Of a stretch of 64,000 nucleotides of DNA, positions 23,101 to 33,116 are shown one piece after another (position 1 is the stretch's first letter; every line of letters begins with the position of its first letter). Source of the DNA: Agapanthus africanus (lineage: Eukaryota > Streptophyta > Magnoliopsida > Asparagales > Amaryllidaceae). The notes beneath the pieces were generated by a model. The model made no database searches. It saw only the letters and a program-made list of their open reading frames with translations, and was not told the DNA's origin. The translations under genes were made by a program, and so were the position numbers. The stretch covers positions 618,293,348 through 618,357,347 of the forward strand of contig CM057342.1 in assembly GCA_030015575.1 (NCBI GenBank). The letters run 5' to 3'.

Positions 23101-25024
23101 CAGCAACCTCTCTTAGCGGAGGGAGTACAGCGATCCGCTTCCTTAAAAGGACTTTACGATCACTGGCAGGAGGTGCACTTTTGTGATCAAGCAGCAAACG
23201 CCTTTCTTCCTTAATAACGGCGCCCGTCGAATGCTGGTACTATGCCGTATATGTATTAAGGATCTGTGGGACGCAACTCGGCTCGCTGATGAAAAAGTGA
23301 GAGCCCGTATTTAGACGTATGAAGTGATGCAGCACGCTATGCATCCCTTCTTCAGTGGCAGCAGGTTCCAGCAAGAAGGCCTCTAACGGCACTCTTTGAT
23401 TATAGCTCAATTGCTGGGCAAAACGATGCGGGTTGTATCTCATGAAGAGCGCCGCATCATTTTGCCTAAACACCAGGAAGCCCGGTCTGATAGAATATAA
23501 ATGGAGGGTCTCCCGGGCTGTCAGAACTGATGCTCCATCTTTGAAAGTATCTTGCAATGACCGCACTGTTGTAGTAGACGCCTTTCCTATGTTTAACACT
23601 TTGTCGGTGAAGGTCATCCCATATCCAACTGTGCGGGGACGAAGGAGCAAACCTCTGGCATCCCGTGGCGACGGATTTACAATTGAGGCGCCGACCAATC
23701 GCATAATCCGAGGGAAGCTGCACTTGTCATAGAACGAAGGCCTTTTGTGGATACCAAAAATGCCAAGTGCATGTAGTTTGAGCCATGACATGAAGTAATG
23801 CATTGAGAAGATCATATGCGGTACTCTAGGTTCATTAGCATCCGCCGCTTGACTGAGGCCGTGATACAGGTGGGCTAAGCCGGCGACCCCGACGGCCACT
23901 TTTACACCAATGGTCATCTGGTGAGCTGGGTAAAAGACAGATGGCCTCATACGGCGAAGGTGCATCGGGAGCGCAAACCAGCTCAGCCATAGCCTAAGAA
24001 ATCCCAAGAAGAATGCTTCCTCATCCATCCCAGGGACTGCCACCTCCGCAAAAGGGACGACCAGGGAGTTAGGAAGGAAGAAACTCTTTTGATCTACCTC
24101 CGTCGCTGGCAGGTTGTCCAAACCTAAACTGAAAGGGTCATCAAGCGTGGAAAATTTAGCAGCTTCCGCCGAGAGGACTTTCGGGTGAAGGAAGCGAGCG
24201 ATGAAATCCTCGAAACTAACCCCACGACTCCCAGATTCGAGAAAAATGTGCTCGTAGATTTTCAACACTTTGATCAGACTAGGAAACTGGTGTTGAACAG
24301 CATTCTCCGGAGTAAGGCCCATTATCACTGGCTTAGCACCGAAGACATATTCATCCGTGGGAAGCAGCTCCTTATAATACTCCCCTATGACCGGTAAGCC
24401 GGAAACTTCTGTGAACTCCTCTAAAAAAATCGACACTTCCCGGTCCAGTGCGAGGAAAGTGTGAGTAGGGATATTCCACCACTCCAAAAAAGCTTTAACC
24501 CACCAGGTAGGAAGCATAGGATATTGGAAGAGAGAAGCATAAACTGCGGTATACAACCCAAGCCTCATCAACTACTACTTCTTCGCTGACAAAATGTAGT
24601 GAGCCCATGGCAGATAATCGATCGGATGACGGGGGATCAGACCTATATTATGTGGTTGCCCCCATGGTCTCGCTTCGCCTTGACAAATACGGTGTCCCAA
24701 GGTATCTAAAACTATGGGAGGCTGAACGGGAATTGAAGTTATAGCGGGATGAAGAAGGCCTTCCGAAGTCCAATCGACCATCTCCACGGCATACTTCACC
24801 GGGGGTGAGTTGGCGTAATGGATCGCCGTGATAGGCTCCGAAGGCATCGCATATGAAAAGCTTTGTCGACCCCTGATAATATGATTATACCATGATCCCC
24901 AAAGGTGAAGATTCTTATGTTCCGGATCATGGTCTCTGATAAAAGCTAGGACCTCCCGGTCTACGGGTGCTCCAGGGAATCCTCTCTCCGAGCGAACGAA
25001 TGGGAATGAGGTATCGAAAGACAT
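20182..25024 (-). pseudogene. Antisense gene in Tat A: plant mobile domain + nuclear signal + coiled coil
   Basis: This gene lies opposite to gag-pol, between the 3' UTR repeats and the LTR. It starts MSFDTSFPFVRSERG near 25024. The first 580 or so codons (23240-25024) resemble the plant mobile domain family: LGLYTAVYASLFQYP, VKAFLEWWNIPTHTFLAL, EVSIFLEEFTEVSGLPVIG and long helical repeats. A basic segment RAHKKKKKS (near 22890) looks like a nuclear localisation signal. An Ala/Val/Glu-rich low-complexity region (about 21470-22000) follows, then a Glu/Leu/Arg coiled coil (about 20190-20630). GT...AG pairs 65-75 bp apart (22533/22462, 22077/22011) suggest introns. Tat B has a homologue in the same relative place. 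Extra antisense frames are known in Tat elements; the function is unknown. The copy is broken in a few places. Confidence 0.7.
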
Positions 25025-25029
25025 GTTGC

Positions 25030-25052
25030 CTGCAAAAAAGGGGGGACAGAGA
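25030..25052. promoter_or_regulatory. Polypurine tract of Tat A; also antisense 3' splice-like site
   Basis: On the + strand A6G6 plus ACAGAGA (25034-25052) directly precedes the LTR and is the expected plus-strand primer site. On the - strand the same bases read as a pyrimidine tract CCCCCCTTTTTT followed by GCAG, then GCAACATG. That is the layout of a plant 3' splice site five bases before the ATG of the antisense gene. Tat B shows the same arrangement at 46656-46687. Confidence 0.65.
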
Positions 25053-25855
25053 TCAACTGTCAGTATTGTAATTTTTAATTTCTGACACTTGGTACATTAA
25101 AATTTGTACCATACTGCAATGCAGTGGAAAGGGAACCAAAGGGGACCCACAAAATCCAGATGACAATACATCAGTTACTAAAACAGCCTCATCATTGGAT
25201 GAGACTGCCAATTAATGAGGAAATCCTCAAAGAATATTCTTATTGAATAAGAAATCCCTCAGGAGAAGGAGAAAATCTCCCTTTGAGAGCAAAGCTCTAT
25301 AACAGAGTGGCACTTGTCAAATTCTGGTCATGAAGGGATAAAATTCCTTAAAGAGCTTAGCTCTGTAATCATGATGGAAAATCCATCAAGGATTATCAAA
25401 ATTAATGTTTGAAAATTAAAATTCTGGGATTTTAGATCCGTGAAGAAAACTCTCGAGAGTTCTTCATCAAAAGGCCAAAAGATCTGCGCATTGTTAAGAG
25501 AGCAGAACTCTGATTCATGGGATAAGAAATCCCAAGAAAAGATCTATCTAGATCTACGAGAGCAAGGCTCTATTAATAAAAAACCTAAATGGGTTTTGTT
25601 TAGATCAAAGATCTATGAAGAACAAGGCTCTGTTAATGGGTAAGAACCCTAATTTGTTAAAATTAAAATTTCTAAATTTTACCTAAGAGTTTGACTCTTG
25701 AAAGTTCTTAATGAAGGAGCGGCGCTCTGAATGAAAATTTTCAGGAAGAAGATGATAATCACTTAAAGGACCTAAGGTCCTATTTATAGGCGCTGAACAG
25801 CCTCTTCAACTTCTGAGTTGATCCAAGGGCTCAGATGTTGCCACCGCTGCACTCA

Positions 25856-26290
25856 CGCGTGCGCCACGCGAGCGCAACGGGGGGGGCATTTGTTTCCCCA
25901 ATCAGAGCAAAGCTCTGTTTTGAATTTCAAAATTCAAAAATTGAAGCAACGCTTTAGATCCTGAGCGCTGTGCACTGCGCGCCACATGTCAAAAGCTGGC
26001 ACGCCAGCGCTAGGAGCGCTGAGCCCTAGGCAGCGCACCCCAATCAGAGCAAAGCTCTATTTTCAAAATTCAAAAAGATAAAGCAACGCTTCAGATCCAG
26101 CACTCTGCGCTGCGTGCCACGTGTCTAACAAAGGTGCGCTAGCGCAGTTGTGCTGCGTACTGCACTGCGCGCCAAGTGTCCAACACAGGCGCGCTAGCGC
26201 AGCGCGCCACGTGTCCAACACGCGTGCGCTAGCGCAGTTGCGCTGCGCGCCACGTGTCCAAATTGGGTGCACCAGCGCTGGAATCAAAAT
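25856..26290 (+). promoter_or_regulatory. First GC-rich CACGTG box cluster in Tat A LTR
   Basis: At least four copies of GCGCCACGTGTC-like sequence occur between GCGCTAGCGC palindromes, upstream of the TATA box at 26607. CACGTG is the plant G-box bound by bZIP and bHLH factors, and ACGTGTC matches the ABA-response core. Whether these sites are used is inference. Confidence 0.5.
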
Positions 26291-26606
26291 TCCCACCGTT
26301 AGATCAAAGGATCTACTAATAATAAAATCATTTATTAACCAGAATTAAATTCTGTTAAGGAAAGATTTCTCAAAATCTTTCCAAACAACAAGATTGTGCT
26401 TTAAGCACCACTGGATCAGTGATCCAATGGTAAATAATGAATTACCAAAAACAGAACAAATTCTGCATAGAAAGATTTTCCAATCTTTATTAAAACTAGA
26501 AGATTACCTTCTGTCAAACAGGAGCCTCAGGATCAAAAATCCAACGGTGATTCCCAGATCAATTAAGAGAAAGATCTCTTAAACCGATTTAATAAATTGA
26601 TTGGCC

Positions 26607-26614
26607 CTATATAA
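26607..26614 (+). promoter_or_regulatory. TATA box of Tat A LTR
   Basis: CCCTATATAAAG surrounds this box. The identical 12-mer occurs in inverse orientation in the Tat B LTR (TATA at 44453-44460), which supports a conserved U3 promoter. A purine-rich leader with AGAGAGAGA follows about 30 bases downstream. Confidence 0.75.
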
Positions 26615-26884
26615 AGCCCCCAAGACTTTAAGTCTCATATAGAGAGAGATAGAAAACCATCTAAAAACTTTGAGAGAAACTCAGAAGAAAAGAAAGGTAA
26701 AGAACTGATTCTTTGGAAAACAGAGATGAAAACATCTCGTAAAAAGAAGCAATGTCTTCTAAAAAAGATCACTTGATCTAAAAAGGAAGAGCCTTTTATA
26801 AGAATAAGAACTCAGTTCTTGAATCTCGAGCAAGGCCTCTTTTAAGAAGAACATAAACTTGTTCTTTGATCTTAAATTGATCAA

Positions 26885-27190
26885 AATGCGCTCTGCGCTA
26901 TTGGACAGTGCTTTGCACTCATGAACTGCGCCCTTGCGCTCCTTGGACTGGCGCTCAGCGCCATAATATGCCACGTGTCAACCAAAGACACGATCTATGC
27001 TTTGCGCTCCTGAAACAGCGCACTGCACTCTTGGGTTGGTGCTCAGCGCCAAGCATGCCACGAGTCACTCACTGGTGCACCCATAAACTGGCGCAGCACA
27101 CTTAGCGCTAAGCGACACGTGTCACCCTTACATGTGCTAGCGCAATGTGCTCCTTAATTGGCGCAAAGCGCCTGATGCGCCACGTGGCGT
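26885..27190 (+). promoter_or_regulatory. Second CACGTG box cluster in Tat A LTR
   Basis: Downstream of the TATA box, GCGCTCNGCGC-type palindromes alternate with GCCACGTGTC, GACACGTGTC and GCCACGTGGC. The motif set is the same as at 25856-26290. Confidence 0.5.
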
Positions 27191-27397
27191 GCTGTCAGAA
27201 CATACCTTGTTCTGATAAATGCTACGCATTTAAATCCAGACGAAATGTCAGAGTCCAATTAAAAGGGCAGAGCCCAAACAAAGGCCTAATAGTCAGAACA
27301 AAAATAAAATGTTCTTTAACTGGACTTAGCCCAATTCTGGCCATAAGTCCTCAATTTAAATTGAACTGAGCATATCTGCTCTTCTAATCAATTTACA

Positions 27398-28440
27398 CCC
27401 GGTTCGAGAGTACATCTCTTTACTCCTCTGATATCCGTCGTTGTAATCCGTCAACGTCGTCAGAGAGGTAACGGGTCCCGACAACCATACATTTTACGGA
27501 CTGTGGGGTCTTTAAATCCACGGACTATGATGTCCTTAACCTCGACCGTGATGTCTTAAAACTAACAACGGATTGTGGAGTCCTCAAATCCACAGACATC
27601 ACTATGATGTCCTTAACCTCGATCGTGATGTCTTAAAACTAACGTCGGACTGTGAAGTCCTTAAATCCATGGACTATGATGTCCTTAACCTCGACCGTGA
27701 TGTCTTAAAACTAACGTCGGGCTGTGGAGTCCTTAAATCCACGGACTATGATATCCTTAACCTTGACCGTGATGTTTTAAAACTAACGTCGGACTGTGGA
27801 GTCCTTAAACTCACGGACTATGATATCCTTAACCTTGACCGCAACGTCTTAAAACTAACAATGGACCGTAATGTCCATAAACTAATTATCGACCGCAATG
27901 TCATTAAACTAAACAATAGAGCCCAACTGCTCTCTTGTCGGATCTAAACATTCCCGTTAAGTTGATCTTAGTCTAGAACTAGACTAACGTGTCCTTAACA
28001 AACGTTTAAGTTGATCTTAGCCTCAAATAAGGCCAACGTATCCTTAAACACAACCTCCCCAAACCCAAATCTAAGAAAGATACGGATTTGGACTAATCCA
28101 CGTCCTACGGGCGACAACATAAATTAGTCTTCGTATACAATCCATGGGCAACCGACCATAAAACAAACACCCACGACACGAAGTGACCACATGGAGAAGG
28201 AGAAAGTGGTTACCGTGATACGGTAGCGTAATTAACTGCAGGGGCTTGCGCCTGCAGGGAAGAGCGTCCCTACAATCAAAAACCCCTCAAACGAGGGGGA
28301 ATCTGACGAAGTCTGCTCCATCGGCCGCATCCATTTAAACCTTCGATACATGGTGCCATAAATCAACTTGGCATCTTCGGAGAGGTGGACGGATAGCACC
28401 AATTAGCATCTGCCCCCAGATTCCGGAAGGACGTCCAGTC
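27398..28440 (+). mobile_element. Tat-type 3' UTR fragment with second 72 bp array
   Basis: The CCGGTTCGAGAGTACATC leader and the 72 bp array (27490-27900, about five units) repeat the order seen at 19045-19650. A pair of about 60 bp repeats (27955-28060) and a TTGTATACAATCCACGGGC-like segment near 28130 (compare 16736-16755) follow. These are Tat 3' UTR parts but lie beyond the LTR of Tat A, so they probably belong to another Tat copy in which Tat A sits. The last 300 bases have several small palindromes and no recognisable gene. Confidence 0.55.
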
Positions 28441-29700
28441 TTCCCGGCTTCCGGCGGTGAACACCAAGATGTGCTATGTTTAGGGACGCGTTTGTGTATA
28501 TCTGTTGCTGATGGGCAGAGACGCGAAATCCTAGAACAAGCACATCAGTCATCTTCGGTGTTCATTCAAGTTCCACCAACATTTGGCGTGACTTGTGAGA
28601 TAGTTACTGGTGGACCGGGATGAAGAGTGAAGTTTTGTATTTCGTTTCAAGGTGTCTGTCTTGTTGTGTGCTTTGGTTGAGCATCTGAGACCGGCTGGAG
28701 AGTTGCAACCTTTAACCGTTCTGAAGTGGGAATGGGAGAAGATCTCCACGAGTTTCGTTATGGTGTCTACCCAAGTTTAGTAAGGGTGTGACTTCATTCG
28801 GGTGTTTGTTGTCCGGTTATACTCAGTTTTCTCAGTTGTTCTTTGTTAAGTTTGTGCATTGCACAGAGTTCCTTCATGGGTCATATCCAATGAGGGCATA
28901 CTGTTTGCTTGCCGTCTTGGGCAGGAGCTTCAGGAAGCCTTGGGTACTGGTTGAGCTTTAGCTCCATCTTTCCATCCGCAGGCTGATGGTTTTGTGAGAG
29001 CGGGCTTTACCGACTCTGGAGGATATGTTTGTGTGTACGTATTAATTGTTGTCGGTAGTTGGGATCGTCACTCGCCATTGTTAGGGTTCTTCTTCGATAG
29101 CTGTTATCAGGAGATACTCCAATTGGCAACCTTTTGGTTTTATTTGTTAGGTGGTGTCGTTATCCAGTCTGTTTTTCTGACTCTGCGTAGTAGGATTTTT
29201 GGACCCCGGCTAGTCTAGAGATTTCGGAGATGATCCTGTTGGTTCAGGTAAGGATGATAACAGTCCTGTGCGGACAGAGGTCTTATGTCGACCTTGGTGG
29301 TCGCAGACTTAGGTTCGCAGTGGGAGATCATGTATTCTTATGGACTCTCTGATGAATGACGTGTTGAGTTTTGGGAAGCTTATCCTAAGATTACAGGTCC
29401 TTTTGAGATCCTTAAAGCGAGTTAGTTTCGTTGCCTTTAACTTGGCACTTTCGCCCAGATTTTTGACTATTTACCACGTTTTCTTTGTGTTGATACTTTG
29501 CAATTACCTTCGTGACTTTCTCACATGATTCAGCACCAGACCATTTAGCTTTGACATGATCTTTTCGATCACCGGCAGCCATTGGTGTAAATGATTCGGC
29601 AGGTGGAGAAACTTCGGTCAAGGGTCTTACCATATGTGGAGAGTTTTCTTTGACGTAGCCGTTTAGTGAGGTGATCACTTGGGAGGCTGCGAGCGAGATA
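28440..29700 (+). pseudogene. Tekay integrase remnant
   Basis: Decayed but recognisable integrase across 28470-29250: RREILEQAHQS, then the zinc-binding end, CRPAGELQPL-like sequence and WEWEKIS before the core, FHPQADG near 28970, and LEDM.RVCV.D..GSWDRHSPLL downstream. The order matches the Tekay/Del integrase N-terminus, core and GPY/F side. Many breaks. The other frames in this stretch on either strand are shadows. Confidence 0.65.
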
Positions 29701-29781
29701 TGAGACTTTGTAATCTTCTCTTCAAAGGTACGCTTAGTGAGAATTTTAAATTCGGGGACGAATTTTTATAAGGGGAGAGAT

Positions 29782-32519
29782 TGTAACGTTTTAGAAATCG
29801 TTATGTGAATTTCTCCGTTTTTGGGTAAAATTGTCGGTATTTTCTGTTTTAACCCGACTATGATCAAACGACCATATAGACTTGCCATCACCTAGTTTAG
29901 CTAAAATAAAGCTAGTGCGCAAGCTTTGGAGGTATATGGGACGTTTTGGTCCAATTTGAATTTTTTCCTAATTTTAATATTATTTTAATGCAGGTTTACT
30001 GTAAAAAGTTTACCAATTCGGATTCCTCATATTTTATAACATTTAATTAATAATTTATTATTAATTGTTATAAGCATGCACGCACGTGTGCATGTAAATG
30101 TGAGGATTTGTTTGTGCAATTTTATCTTAGCAATCTAGACACTTAACCTAATCCTTATTTAATCCAACCCTTAATCTTTTTCTTTGATCTTTTGTGAGAA
30201 GCTTCTAGGTTAATTGGGAGAGAGAGACATTTGTGTTAGAGTGGTGAGGTGTGTGTGAAAGCATTAATGATGCATTAATGCTAGTGATACACTCACTCTC
30301 ATTCTCACCCTACACTCACCTCCCTCTCTCTTATCCTCATTCCCTCTCTCTTTTTCTCTAAATCCTTTATTCTTTCATCCCTCAACAAATTCTGAACTCT
30401 CTTTCTCCCTCCATCTCAAATCCATCACAAATGTTCACAAAATCACATCTTTTCTTGGTTTTTGCCTCTTAGTTGCATAGGAGGTAGCTTAGATCTTTGT
30501 GTTCTTGAGGATAGGTATTGATCACTATCTGTTGCTTATGTAGTTTATGTGCTTTGTAGACTGTTAGATTTAGTTTAGATTGTTTAAAGTTTAGTTTGTT
30601 ACATAATATCATATTTTTTAGTGTCGATTTGTGATGTGTGGAATCTGCTGTGACCCGAAAAGTGTACGTGAAACCCAAACAAAGTAGTTGTGTTGTACCT
30701 ATGACCATAGGACCTCACCTGGAGCACAAACCCATGGGGCTCGGACCCGGCCGGCGACATATGAAGCGCGATCCGGCGACCTCGGCTTGGTGGGAGAGTT
30801 GGGGTTTGGGTTTTTCTGGGTAGGTGTCTGCAGTGGTTTTAGTATATTTGGTTATGTTTGTTTGTTTAGTTTTCTCTGTATATAAAATCTGGGATCACTT
30901 AGGTAGGTTGCAGTATTTTGTGTTCGCGCGATACGTTATACGACACGGATCGTGCACTTTGGATGGTTTTACTCTTAGGTTGTTTTCGTCGTGTCGGTAC
31001 GCGCGTTAGCCACAATACGAACACTTGAGAGTATGTTTTGTGTTGTTGTGTCGGTTAAATGTAGTTTGTACGTGTTTTAGGGTTATTATTAATATACACT
31101 TGTTTTATTATCTTAATGTTGTAGGTTCGCAGGCGGGGACTTCGGACACTGCTACAAAGGGAAAACAGATGGTTGGCTACACTTAGCCAGGAGTGTTGGT
31201 AAGTAGATTTAACATCTACAGGGGAATCGCCCGCATGGCGTTATGCGTCTGGGCTAGAGATGTTAACTTTGTCGCATATTCTATGTCATATTTAGAATTG
31301 CGCATTTACCCTACTGCTTAGTAAATTGTTGTGCTTGGACTAGTATCCTTAGGACACTGCACTATTATTAACGGCTCATGTTGCACGAGCACTGATTGTA
31401 TGCCACACACACCGTCAATAATTGCCATTTTATGCACAACCCACATATAGAAATGATATTGTCTGGTTAGGGACATTGTGACATTGATTCATATTTCTTA
31501 TCGCATATGACATATAGCATACCTATATACCTACATGCTTACACATATGCTTTGACATGCTAGTTACCTGTATACTTATAGGGTATCGTACCATTAGCGA
31601 TAGGTACATACACACCTAAGGACATAGCTACAGGTGTACTTTTCATTTCATACTCCACTTATACCTGGAGGGTATATCACATCATTACTAATAGGTAGAT
31701 ACCTATATTTTCTGCTATACCTTCATGTGTTCACATATATCTGGCTATAGCTACGTATTTACCCTTATTGATGTATTATTAAGAATTGGAGATATTAGGA
31801 ACCGCATGATATTTATATTAACTGGTTGCAGTTAATTAGCGGCTTTTCCTTTATACGCTTACATTACAGTTTTATGTTGCGTATACTTTATTCATGGATT
31901 TTCGCATTGAGATATGGATTTTTCATGATGTTTTCTGGATTTGGGGATCGTGGGAGTTCATGAAATTATGCATTATTTGAAAAACCCGGTTTCCCTTGAT
32001 ATGATATTTCAGCATCCACCATGAGATTTATCGGTTCTAATTATATACTCCATACGAGGAGTAGTGCCGTATGAGGGTGCATGGTAGGGCCCGGTATGGT
32101 TCCCCTCGGCAAGATGATCGACAGTCCATGCCGATTGAGCCTGGAAGGTGGGCAAGTACCTACCGGTGGCATTGCCAATGACTCAGCGGTTATCATGGGG
32201 ATACCGACGGGAGTCATGTACGTATTGATACGTCGAGAGGCGAGGGTCAGAGCTAGGCACTCGTGCTTTCGGGATAGCGTATGATACGTACCTATCAGGA
32301 TGCCGGTCATGGTGACATCACCTGATAGATCAACATTTCTGTGTCGATGCTTGACATATTGGTTTCATGATATTCTTTTTACTCCTTTGTATATATAACA
32401 GGGGATTAGACCGCTGTTATATATTCCCTTACACCAATATTAGTAGAATGGGACACTAATATATGTGTATTGACATTAAATTATATACATCATCATATTT
32501 ATTCATGCAAATATACCTA
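29782..32519 (+). repeat. Tekay 3' LTR, left part
   Basis: This part runs from the LTR start TGTAACG to the CACTA insertion site. It is AT-rich, with CT-rich stretches at 30280-30420 and a GCATGCACGCACGTGTGCATG-like palindrome near 30073. Continuity across the CACTA is shown by the matching 3 bp CTA at 32517-32519 and 42792-42794. No gene. Confidence 0.75.
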
Positions 32520-32730
32520 CACTAGTAAAATAGGGGGTTGCCCCTACGGATGGAAATATCCGTAGGGGCAGATTTAACTTGGCCCTACGGATTAATCCGT
32601 AGGGATAAAAGGTTGCCCCTACGGGCACAGACGTCCAAGAATAAAAATATTAATTCTTAATTTGGTGTTTGCCCCTACGGAGACGCAAACAAAAGACCTA
32701 CGGTTATGTCCGTAGGGGCAAGTAAGTATC
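32520..32730. repeat. CACTA left terminal inverted repeat and subterminal hairpins
   Basis: The terminal repeat is followed by hairpins CCCCTACGGA...TCCGTAGGGG (32541-32568), CCTACGGATTAATCCGTAGG (32583-32602) and partial copies to 32719. In En/Spm elements such subterminal motifs bind the TnpA protein. Confidence 0.9.
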
Positions 32731-32759
32731 GTTTTAAAATAAAGCCAGATCGATCGCCT

Positions 32760-32935
32760 ACGCTCACTTTCTCTCTCTCTCTCAATCGCACGTGAGAAAA
32801 AACCCCAAATCGGCACGCCGTCGTTGCCACCGTCGTCGCCACCGCCGGTTTCGTCGCCACCGTCGTCGCCACCGCCGGTTTCGTCGCCAAATCGCCACCG
32901 TCGTCGCTCCAGCCCACCAGCAGCCGTTCAGGTAT
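32760..32935 (+). repeat. CT run and GTCGCCACC repeats, possible 5' leader
   Basis: A (TC)n run (32769-32784) precedes a duplicated 30-33 bp GCC/GTC-rich unit (CACCGTCGTCGCCACCGCCG). The arginine-rich frame it creates is low-complexity and is not called a gene. A CT run next to a GC-rich leader is common near plant transcription starts. Confidence 0.5.
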
Positions 32936-33015
32936 AAATCTCGAGGTAAATTAAAGCATTTTTGGATTATTTTGGGCTTAGGGTTCATGGCTGGGTCTGG
33001 GTTGCGCGCACGAGA

Positions 33016-33116
33016 GTTGGGGTTGGGTAGGGGTCGCGGTGGCAGTCGGGGTCGGGGTAGGGTTAGGGTTGGGGTTCGGCTGCTGCTGGGGTGGGGCTGG
33101 GGTTAGGGTTACGGTA
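33016..33116 (+). repeat. G-rich telomere-like tract
   Basis: About 100 bp of G-runs: GGGGTTGGGTAGGGG, then GGTAGGGTTAGGGTTGGGGT, then TGGGGTTAGGGTTACGG. Several overlapping sets of four G-runs could form G-quadruplexes. Interspersed TTAGGG-like units resemble degenerate telomere repeats. Confidence 0.7.

Larger units (their letters stand above)
7175..27397 (+). mobile_element. Tat A (Ty3/gypsy, Tat/Ogre lineage), 5'-truncated in window
   Basis: This is a long Tat-lineage element. In order it has gag (from 7184), a spacer protein region, aspartic protease, reverse transcriptase, RNase H, archaeal-type RNase H, integrase, a repeat-rich 3' UTR (15975-20180), an antisense gene (20182-25024), a polypurine tract (25034-25052) and a 3' LTR (about 25058-27397). 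The second RNase H and the large repeat-rich 3' region are hallmarks of the Tat lineage. The 5' LTR and the start of gag lie beyond the Athila insertion. The element is broken, with an estimated 15-20 breaks in gag-pol. Confidence 0.85.
25058..27397 (+). repeat. Tat A 3' LTR
   Basis: The LTR follows the polypurine tract and starts TGTCAGTATTG. It has a strong TATA box at 26607-26614 and a probable end near ATTTACA at 27397, giving about 2.34 kb. The start is aligned to the Tat B LTR through shared stretches such as TCAAC and GGACCC. Two features stand out: dense short palindromes, and two clusters of CACGTG-type boxes. The 3' end is uncertain because no second LTR of this element is in the window. 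No gene is present; the longer frames here are repeat artefacts. Confidence 0.6.

Noticed and set aside
26063-26296. Cys/Ala-rich frame on the - strand in the Tat A LTR
   Set aside because: It follows the CACGTG box repeats and has no family resemblance.
27398-27412. GGTTCGAG motif resembling a tRNA T-arm
   Set aside because: No acceptor or anticodon arms around it; the same motif occurs at about 19054 as part of a repeat.
27573-27947. A 124-codon frame of 24-residue repeats resembling a repeat protein
   Set aside because: It is a by-product of the 72 bp noncoding array; the same repeat lies out of gene context at 19150-19650, with no leader, domain or proper start.
28549-28749. Small - strand frame over the Tekay integrase
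   Set aside because: Shadow of the decayed + strand integrase.
32792-33106. Arginine-rich frame at the CACTA 5' end
   Set aside because: Low-complexity translation of GTCGCC repeats and the G-rich tract.
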